A DNA stretch of 64,000 nt from Desulfosporosinus acididurans. Its GTDB lineage: Bacteria > Bacillota > Desulfitobacteriia > Desulfitobacteriales > Desulfitobacteriaceae. The stretch is taken from contig NZ_LDZY01000012.1 of NCBI RefSeq assembly GCF_001029285.1, positions 109,679-173,678 of the forward strand. Reading direction: 5' to 3'. Positions 57,465 to 64,000 of the stretch are shown in pieces. Position 1 is the first letter of the stretch, and every line of letters starts with the position of its first letter. Both the position numbers and the translations under genes were made by a program. Below the pieces are notes generated by a model that saw only the letters and a program-made list of their open reading frames with translations, did no database searches and was not told where the DNA came from.

Positions 57465-58694
57465 TTGCGGATATTGGTTCAGAAGTTTGGAGGAACTTCT
57501 GTAGCGACACCAGAACGCAGGGCTCAAGTGGCATCAAAAGTTTCAGAAGCTGTGCATAGCGGATATTCGCCGGTGGTTGTTGTTTCGGCGATAGGTAGAT
57601 CCGGGGATCCCTATGCCACTGATACTTTTCTCAATCTGGCAAAAGGGATTTATTCAGATTTACCAAAACGGGAATTAGATTTGTTGATGAGCTGCGGGGA
57701 AGTTATTTCCGGAACAGTATTGGTAAGCACTCTTAATAGCATTGGTTTTGAAGCTGTTCTTTTTACTGGAGCACATGCTGGAATTATTACCAACGATGAT
57801 TTTGGTGATGCACGGATTGTTCGAGTCGAGCCGGGAGCTATTTTAGAACAATTGGAAAAGGGGAAAGTGGTTGTTGTAACAGGCTTTCAGGGCATAACGG
57901 AAGATGGTCAGATTACGACTCTTGGGCGCGGAGGAAGTGACACAACTGCTTCAGCCTTAGGAGTTGCCCTGGAAGCTGAAACGATAGATATCTATACCGA
58001 TGTTGATGGTATCATGACAGCTGATCCAAGAATTGTAGAAGATGCTCGGATTATTGATACAGTAACCTATAATGAAATTTGTCAATTAGCTTATCAAGGT
58101 GCTAAAGTGATTCACCCTAGAGCTGTGGAAATTGCGATGCAGCGAAACATCCCGCTGAGGATAAAATCCACGTTTTCCGATGCACCAGGGACCTTGGTTA
58201 CAAACATGCTTCCGGATCGAGGGATAGGTACAGATATAACTAATGACCGTATTATTACGGGGATTGCCCATACTCCCAATGTCACTCAATTGAAAGTGTT
58301 AACTGAGAATACTCCGGATCTTCATCTTACAGACAAACGGATTTTCAAAGCATTGGCGCTCGCCGATATAAGCGTAGATTTTATTAGTGTTCAGACGGAA
58401 GCTGTTGAGTTTACTGTTTCTGATGAAGTAGCCTCGAAGGCCATTAAAATATTACAAAATATGGGCTTTGAGCCGGGTGTTATTCCGAGTTGTGCCAAAG
58501 TATCCATAGTCGGAGCCGGAATTGCTGGTGTACCCGGTGTGATGGCTGATATGGTGGAAGCACTTTCTGATGCTGGTGTAACAATCTTACAATCAGCAGA
58601 TTCACATACTACCATTTGGGTTCTAGTTCATAAGGAAGACATGGCAACTGCGGTACAGGCTTTACACCAGAAGTTTCGGTTAGGTGTTTGTTAG
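57465..58694 (+). CDS. dapG: Aspartokinase (DapG/LysC type)
   Basis: 409 residues from TTG 57465, 5 bases after AGAGGGGA. Phosphorylates aspartate, the first step toward lysine and DAP. Kinase motif VQKFGGTSVAT; FQGITEDGQITTLGRGGSDTTA; DVDGIMTADPR. Two ACT domains at the end (about 265-405). The symbol follows B. subtilis gene order; which isozyme it is cannot be told. Confidence 0.93.
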   Translation: MRILVQKFGGTSVATPERRAQVASKVSEAVHSGYSPVVVVSAIGRSGDPYATDTFLNLAKGIYSDLPKRELDLLMSCGEVISGTVLVSTLNSIGFEAVLFTGAHAGIITNDDFGDARIVRVEPGAILEQLEKGKVVVVTGFQGITEDGQITTLGRGGSDTTASALGVALEAETIDIYTDVDGIMTADPRIVEDARIIDTVTYNEICQLAYQGAKVIHPRAVEIAMQRNIPLRIKSTFSDAPGTLVTNMLPDRGIGTDITNDRIITGIAHTPNVTQLKVLTENTPDLHLTDKRIFKALALADISVDFISVQTEAVEFTVSDEVASKAIKILQNMGFEPGVIPSCAKVSIVGAGIAGVPGVMADMVEALSDAGVTILQSADSHTTIWVLVHKEDMATAVQALHQKFRLGVC

Positions 58695-58736
58695 GAAGAG
58701 GAGAAGACTGGATGTTATTGAGAAAGGATGAGTAAA

Positions 58737-59675
58737 ATGTCTTTTGGAAGAATACTCACGGCCATGGTGACTCCTATGAACGAAACGATGGAGGTAGACT
58801 ATCAAGAAGCAAAACACTTGGCGGAGTATTTGGTTGCCCATGGTTCTGATGGGATTGTCGTATGTGGAACAACAGGAGAATCTCCGACCGTGACTGAGAC
58901 GGAAAAAATTGAACTTTTTAAAGTTGTTAAAGAGGCCGTGGGATCTCAGGGTATGGTCATTGCAGGAATTGGTACAAATTCCACGGATGCAAGCATATCT
59001 CTGGCCCGTAAAGCCGCAGCCACGGGTGTAGACGGTTTAATGGCAGTTGTGCCATATTATAATAAGCCTTCTCAAGAAGGGATGTTTCAACATTTTAAGG
59101 CAATTGCCGAAGCAACGCCTTTACCTCTGATGTTATACAATGTTCCGGGAAGAACGTCAGCTAATCTCATGCCTTTAACCGTAAAACGATTGTCAGAAAT
59201 ACCGAACATTGTTGCTTTAAAAGAAGCGGCAGGATCTCTTGATCAGGTAAGTGAACTGAAAAGAATGCTGCCAGCCGGCTTTGCTGTTTACAGCGGAGAT
59301 GACTCTATGACCTTGCCAATGTTAGCATTAGGCTGCAGCGGAATTATCAGCGTGGCAGCCCATGTGGTCGGAGATGAAATGAAAGCTATGGTAGATGCTT
59401 GGTTTGCCGGAGATACGGCCAAAGCCACGGATTGGCATCTTGAACTGTTTCCAGTCTTCAAGGGAATCTTTATCACCGCTAACCCTGTCCCTGTCAAAGC
59501 TCTCCTTAACATGTATGGTCACAAGGTTGGGGGGGTACGTCTACCCTTAGTTAAGGCGACAGCAGAGGAACTTAAATTTTTGCAAGATCTTATGAATAAC
59601 GTTAAACGGATAGAACCTGTGCGAAAATCGGAACTTAAGGCAGCCTCTGCAAGAGCCATGGACCAAATGGTTTGA
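58737..59675 (+). CDS. dapA: 4-hydroxy-tetrahydrodipicolinate synthase
   Basis: 312 residues from ATG 58737, about 9 bases after AAAGG; the ATG at 58728 is one base from that site. Condenses pyruvate and aspartate semialdehyde. Schiff-base Lys in ALKEAAG, Tyr in LYNVPGRT, and GTTGESPT. The last 20 residues (RKSELKAASARAMDQMV) extend slightly past the usual end. A terminator follows. Confidence 0.96.
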   Translation: MSFGRILTAMVTPMNETMEVDYQEAKHLAEYLVAHGSDGIVVCGTTGESPTVTETEKIELFKVVKEAVGSQGMVIAGIGTNSTDASISLARKAAATGVDGLMAVVPYYNKPSQEGMFQHFKAIAEATPLPLMLYNVPGRTSANLMPLTVKRLSEIPNIVALKEAAGSLDQVSELKRMLPAGFAVYSGDDSMTLPMLALGCSGIISVAAHVVGDEMKAMVDAWFAGDTAKATDWHLELFPVFKGIFITANPVPVKALLNMYGHKVGGVRLPLVKATAEELKFLQDLMNNVKRIEPVRKSELKAASARAMDQMV

Positions 59676-59738
59676 GAATAGGTCATTTGTAATCAGCTTA
59701 ATTGGTTCCTGTGTCCTTTATGACGATCAGAGAATATA

Positions 59739-59833
59739 GTAAACTCGCTTACGCTAAAGCTGAACATCGGGGCTTCAGATACAATAATGTCCAGTAGACA
59801 TTATTGCCGAGCCGCCTTTCCCAATAGGAATAC
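59739..59833 (+). repeat. Copy A of the dispersed two-hairpin repeat
   Basis: 95 bases. The core AGCTGAACATCGGGGCTTC is followed by a stem (AATAATGTC with GACATTATT) and then CCGAGCCGCCTTTCCCAATA. Copy C is its inverted counterpart near the rRNA operon. Confidence 0.85.
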
Positions 59834-59834
59834 T

Positions 59835-59880
59835 AACTCCGTACCCATTTCAGAAAATGGTACGGAGTTTATTTGTTGTT
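59835..59880 (+). terminator. Intrinsic terminator downstream of dapA
   Basis: AACTCCGTACC (59835-59845) pairs with GGTACGGAGTT (59859-59869), followed by TATTTGTTGTT. It directly adjoins repeat copy A. Confidence 0.85.
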
Positions 59881-60140
59881 GTTCTTGAAATTCGCCAAAT
59901 TCATGTCTTTGGAATTGAAGAATTGATTCAATAAAAATTGCAGCGATTTTTTTCATGCGATGAGTGTCATACTTCGACCAAGTGAAATACTCAATGGTTA
60001 AAGAAATGAAAGCGTTCCAAAATGATTTTCTTATGTTTTCGTGAATTTAAAAGAATATTTCGACTTTATAAGAAGTATTCTATTTCTAAATTCATATTTT
60101 GTTCGAAAACAATATAGCCATTACCCCTAAGGTGTAATGA
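59881..60140. other. Gene-free AT-rich spacer
   Basis: No plausible gene, RNA or repeat was recognised; the frames here are short and lack ribosome sites. Confidence 0.5.
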
Positions 60141-60222
60141 GCTAGGCGCATTCGGCGAAAGTGTCCACAGGACACTTTCGTCACCGAAGCCTCAATGTTC
60201 AGCTTTAGTTGGACGAGTTCAC
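60141..60222 (-). repeat. Copy B of the dispersed two-hairpin repeat
   Basis: On the minus strand it reads GTGAACTCG, then AAAGCTGAACATTGAGGCTTC, then an 11-pair stem CGAAAGTGTCC with GGACACTTTCG (60156-60180). The stem sequence differs from copies A and C but still pairs, and the flanking GCCGA/GCGCC is preserved in outline. Confidence 0.75.
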
Positions 60223-60778
60223 GTTTCACTTGGTTCATAGAAAGCACATTCAGCTTCACGATCTGCAACACTCGACGTTACGCTGAGTGTCTCCAGTTGG
60301 CAATGTCCTTCTTCATTGTGGCTGCAGTCTGTAGCAGAGCATACTACATTTGTATTAGGCATGATAAGTTTACCACCTTTCTCAAACAAAATCTAAAACT
60401 ATAGTCTCCAGAATAAATGACTTTATTCCATATGACATTAGCATAGAGATTTGGCAAAAGGATTGGATTAATTGATCATTAGAGGAAACTGGATCAAATA
60501 TTCTAGTGAATAAAATGTAAGATTATTTACTATTACCCCGAAAGGATTGAAGGAACTTGCCAGTAAGGGTTTTGCGCGCTATAATGAAGTATATTTGTTG
60601 TGCGGCTAGTTTCATAGATGCTTTCGAAATACTGACGAACACTGGACGTCATTGTGTTCGCTTAGAGTATTTCGCTTTTTTTGTTGCCCTTATTTTGGCG
60701 TCAAAAGAAACCACGGGGATCTCCTTAGCTTTTAAGGCACAATCAAGAGATAAAATAATTTACTGGAGGTAGATTTTA
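60223..60778 (+). other. Spacer upstream of rnj
   Basis: Contains a small hairpin (ACACTC with GAGTGT, 60268-60290) and no convincing gene. Frames of about 70 codons at 60195-60404 and 60557-60772 lack support; the latter runs into the rnj ribosome site. Confidence 0.45.
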
Positions 60779-62443
60779 TTGCCCAAAGAGCATAAACTAC
60801 AGATTATCCCCTTGGGCGGACTTGGGGAAATCGGCAAAAACATGACCGTCATACGGTATGATAACCAGATGTTGCTTGTTGATGCTGGCTTGGCATTTCC
60901 TGAAGACGAAATGCTTGGAATTGATATTGTTATACCTGATTATTCATATTTAATTGAAAACAAAGAGATGCTTCTCGGTATCTTAATAACTCACGGACAT
61001 GAAGATCATATAGGGGCATTACCATATCTTTTGCGAGATATTGATGTGCCTATTTTTGGAACCCGTCTTACATTAGGTATTATTCAATCCAAAATGAAAG
61101 AGAGTAATTTAAATAATATTAAGGCAACAGTGGTCCAACCGCGGGATACGATTAAGCTCGGAGTATTTAGAATTGAGTTTATTCGAGTAAATCATAGCAT
61201 TCCAGATTCTGTTGGATTGGCTATCCATACTCCCTTGGGGACTGTTGTGCATACCGGTGACTTTAAATTGGACCATACGCCTGTATCAGGAGAAATATTA
61301 GACATTCATAAATTTTCCGAGTTAGGAGATAAAGGAGTTTTGTGCCTCCTCTCCGATAGTACCAATGTGGAAAGACCAGGATTTACACCGTCAGAAAGAA
61401 ATGTTGGAGAGATGATCGACGAGGCATTTCGTAATGCCAAGGAACGGGTTATTCTGGCGAGTTTTGCTTCAAATGTTTATCGCTTACAGCAGGCTATTAC
61501 TTCAGCGGTCAAAACCAATCGTAAGGTGGCAGTTGTAGGCCGAAGTATGCTTAATATTGTTGGGATTTCTGCAGAATTAGGATACTTAGATATACCTGAC
61601 GGTACGTTGGTTGATATCGATGAAATTATCGGCTTGCCTGGTAATCAAGCTTGCATTCTAACAACAGGGAGTCAAGGAGAACCTATGTCTGCATTGACCA
61701 GAATGGCAAATCATGATCATCGTCATGTGGCTATTCAGCCCGGAGATACGGTCATAATTTCAGCAAGTCCGATACCGGGCAATGAAAAATCTGTCGCCAG
61801 AACGGTTGATCAATTATTTAAACTCGGTGCCAACGTTATCTATGAATCGACGGAGGGAATGCACGTTTCTGGTCACGCCAGCCAGGAAGAACAAAAATTG
61901 ATGCTAAATATGGTTCGGCCAAAATACTTTATGCCGGTTCACGGTGAATATCGGATGCTGATTAAGCATGCTCAATTAGCTGAACAACTGGGTGTTCCTC
62001 GCGAAGATATTTTCGTTTCTGAAAATGGAGGAATTGTTGAGTTTACACGTCATGGAGCAGCTATTGGGGGCAAGGTTACAGCTGGCAAAGTTTTGATAGA
62101 TGGATTAGGTATTGGCGACGTAGGAAATATTGTTCTGAGAGACCGCAAGCAACTGTCTCAGGATGGTATTCTGATTGTCGTTATGACGATTAGTCGTTCA
62201 ACAGGAGCGATTGTTGCCGGACCTGATGTGGTGACCCGTGGCTTTGTTTATGTTCGAGAATCGGAGTCTATGCTTGACGAAGCCAAATTAAAGGTTAAGC
62301 AAACCATGGCACGCTGCCGCGAGAATCATATTACGGAATGGGCTGTCCTCAAAAGTCAAATTAGGGATGCCTTAAGTAAGCAGTTCTATGAAAAAACCCG
62401 TCGCCGACCTATGATTCTGCCAATTATTCAAGAAGTTGAATAG
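60779..62443 (+). CDS. rnj: Ribonuclease J
   Basis: 554 residues from TTG 60779, 8 bases after TGGAGGT. A 5' to 3' exo- and endoribonuclease of the beta-CASP metallo-lactamase family. Zinc motif HGHEDH at 72-77; VHTGDFKLDHTP; SDSTNVERPG; the beta-CASP motifs GSQGEPMSAL and HVSGHASQEE with FMPVHGEYRML. The C-terminal domain is present. Paralog J1 versus J2 cannot be settled. Confidence 0.95.
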   Translation: MPKEHKLQIIPLGGLGEIGKNMTVIRYDNQMLLVDAGLAFPEDEMLGIDIVIPDYSYLIENKEMLLGILITHGHEDHIGALPYLLRDIDVPIFGTRLTLGIIQSKMKESNLNNIKATVVQPRDTIKLGVFRIEFIRVNHSIPDSVGLAIHTPLGTVVHTGDFKLDHTPVSGEILDIHKFSELGDKGVLCLLSDSTNVERPGFTPSERNVGEMIDEAFRNAKERVILASFASNVYRLQQAITSAVKTNRKVAVVGRSMLNIVGISAELGYLDIPDGTLVDIDEIIGLPGNQACILTTGSQGEPMSALTRMANHDHRHVAIQPGDTVIISASPIPGNEKSVARTVDQLFKLGANVIYESTEGMHVSGHASQEEQKLMLNMVRPKYFMPVHGEYRMLIKHAQLAEQLGVPREDIFVSENGGIVEFTRHGAAIGGKVTAGKVLIDGLGIGDVGNIVLRDRKQLSQDGILIVVMTISRSTGAIVAGPDVVTRGFVYVRESESMLDEAKLKVKQTMARCRENHITEWAVLKSQIRDALSKQFYEKTRRRPMILPIIQEVE

Positions 62444-62509
62444 GATATTTTTGTCCTTAGTGTATAGCCTTAATTGATTGAGTTAAGAGCAAGTAAATAG
62501 CTGAATTCC

Positions 62510-62568
62510 AGAATTCATAGTTATGTCAGGATTTTTAAGATAAAATCGTGATAATTACTATGAATTCT
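62510..62568 (+). repeat. Inverted repeat downstream of rnj
   Basis: AGAATTCATAGT (62510-62521) and ACTATGAATTCT (62557-62568) pair perfectly over 12 bases with a 35-base interval. There is no T-run, so it is not a classical terminator. The rest of 62444-62724 shows a C-rich/G-rich stretch (about 62662-62705) and no gene. Confidence 0.7.
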
Positions 62569-62724
62569 ACTATTCTAGCCAGCTTTTGAGAGGAACTGTA
62601 GCAAAACTTGTTGGCGCCCACATTGAATTCCCGCTTTATATTTTTAAGGTTAAGTTTCTACACCTCCCCCCGTCTTCGGTAACTTTAGGTGGGGTAGAGG
62701 GGTAGAGTCCTCCTTCGCCTCTGA

Positions 62725-62817
62725 GTATTCCTATTGGGAAAAGCGGCTCGGAAATAATGGCCAATGGACATTATTGTATCTGAAGCCCCGGTGTTCAGCT
62801 TTGCTGAACGAGTTCAC
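62725..62817 (-). repeat. Copy C of the dispersed two-hairpin repeat
   Basis: The minus strand reads GTGAACTCGTTCAGC, AAA, GCTGAACACCGGGGCTTC, then AATAATG pairing with CATTATT, then CCGAGCCGCTTTTCCCAATA. It is inverted relative to copy A and lies just upstream of the rRNA promoters. Confidence 0.85.
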
Positions 62818-62887
62818 TTGGTTAAAAAGCAGTTAAAAATCTTAATTGAGAAATTTACTGCTTTACGAAAAAGAATAAATAAAAGTG

Positions 62888-62917
62888 TTGACATAGTTAA
62901 GGAAGAAGTGGTATTAT
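62888..62917 (+). promoter_or_regulatory. rRNA promoter P1
   Basis: TTGACA (62888-62893), an 18-base spacer, and TATTAT (62912-62917). Confidence 0.75.
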
Positions 62918-62981
62918 AACAAAGCGCTCAAGAACAGCGTTTCTAAATACCTCTCAAACCTGTTGTTTGATGAAAAAGTTG

Positions 62982-63010
62982 TTGACAGCATTAAGAGAGA
63001 GTGTTAAAAT
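62982..63010 (+). promoter_or_regulatory. rRNA promoter P2
   Basis: TTGACA (62982-62987), a 17-base spacer, and TAAAAT (63005-63010). P1 and P2 are 94 bases apart. Confidence 0.8.
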
Positions 63011-63020
63011 GAAATTCCTT

Positions 63021-63033
63021 GGTCTTTGAAAAC
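63021..63033 (+). promoter_or_regulatory. boxA-like antitermination site
   Basis: GGTCTTTGAAAAC resembles rRNA boxA (TGCTCTTTNANAA). A hairpin follows, GAAACTC (63059-63065) with GAGTTTC (63070-63076), before the 16S gene. Confidence 0.6.
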
Positions 63034-63135
63034 TAAACAACAAGGACAGCCAATGAGAGAAACTCGCAAGAGTTTCAAAAAGAATCATGGAATCATGAGC
63101 AAGTCATCATCTTCTTTAAAGAAGTTGAAATAACT

Positions 63136-64000
<865 letters not shown>

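Noticed and set aside
60195..60404. 69-codon frame overlapping repeat copy B
   Set aside because: The repeat is structural and the frame lacks a ribosome site; the composition looks random.
60557..60772. 71-codon frame upstream of rnj
   Set aside because: It begins with TTG and ends inside the rnj ribosome site; no recognisable domain. A weak AAGGA upstream keeps it only barely possible.
59739..62817. Composite transposon bounded by inverted repeat copies A and C
   Set aside because: No transposase lies between them and rnj is a core gene; no target-site duplication is apparent.

Overview
The window is a stretch of chromosome from a low-to-mid GC, spore-forming, anaerobic Firmicute. The partial 16S rRNA at the right edge, read from memory, looks like Desulfosporosinus/Desulfitobacterium (Peptococcaceae, Clostridia). 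Supporting signs are an alpha/beta-type spore protein, dipicolinate synthase genes (dpaAB), CodY, HslUV, RNase J and a gene order from dprA to rnj that largely follows the Bacillus/Clostridia core order. Almost everything from 16.3 kb onward lies on the + strand and leads up to the rRNA operon.

Region 1 (1-16.3 kb) is accessory. It holds the 3' part of a membrane diguanylate cyclase, a small lipoprotein, and a minus-strand pair (Fe-S DUF362 protein plus MerR regulator) whose promoter has the 19-bp spacer and central dyad typical of MerR control. Next come a BMP-type nucleoside ABC transporter with a long candidate leader RNA, adenine deaminase, a two-component system with a large unknown lipoprotein, a 33-residue membrane peptide, a SASP and a DUF3786 protein.

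Region 2 (16.3-26.3 kb) covers DNA processing and proteostasis: Ku, dprA, topA, trmFO, xerC, hslV, hslU, codY and a small membrane protein.

Region 3 (26.4-37.7 kb) covers translation, envelope and isoprenoids: rpsB, tsf, pyrH, frr, a 72-residue unknown, uppS, cdsA, an AI-2E family protein, dxr, rseP, ispG and proS.

Region 4 (37.7-49.2 kb) is the nusA-infB block: rimP, nusA, rnpM, ylxQ, infB (with a nine-unit 33-bp tandem repeat), rbfA, nrnA, truB, ribF, rpsO and pnp.

Region 5 (49.2-59.7 kb) is sporulation, cell wall and lysine/dipicolinate: a YlxY-type deacetylase, a D,D-carboxypeptidase, an M16 peptidase, dut, a small membrane protein, ymxH, dapB, dpaA, dpaB, asd, aspartokinase and dapA. 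Together asd, aspartokinase, dapA and dapB make dihydrodipicolinate and tetrahydrodipicolinate; DpaAB turns the pathway product into spore dipicolinate.

Region 6 (59.7-64 kb) holds rnj, about 1.8 kb of gene-poor DNA carrying three copies of a dispersed two-hairpin repeat, tandem rRNA promoters and the 5' part of 16S rRNA. A fourth, partial repeat copy lies upstream of ku. The repeat family, the leader upstream of the nucleoside transporter, the rpsB start region and the infB repeat are the least ordinary things here. I see no clear novel multi-gene defence or metabolic system, no CRISPR array, no prophage and no insertion sequence.
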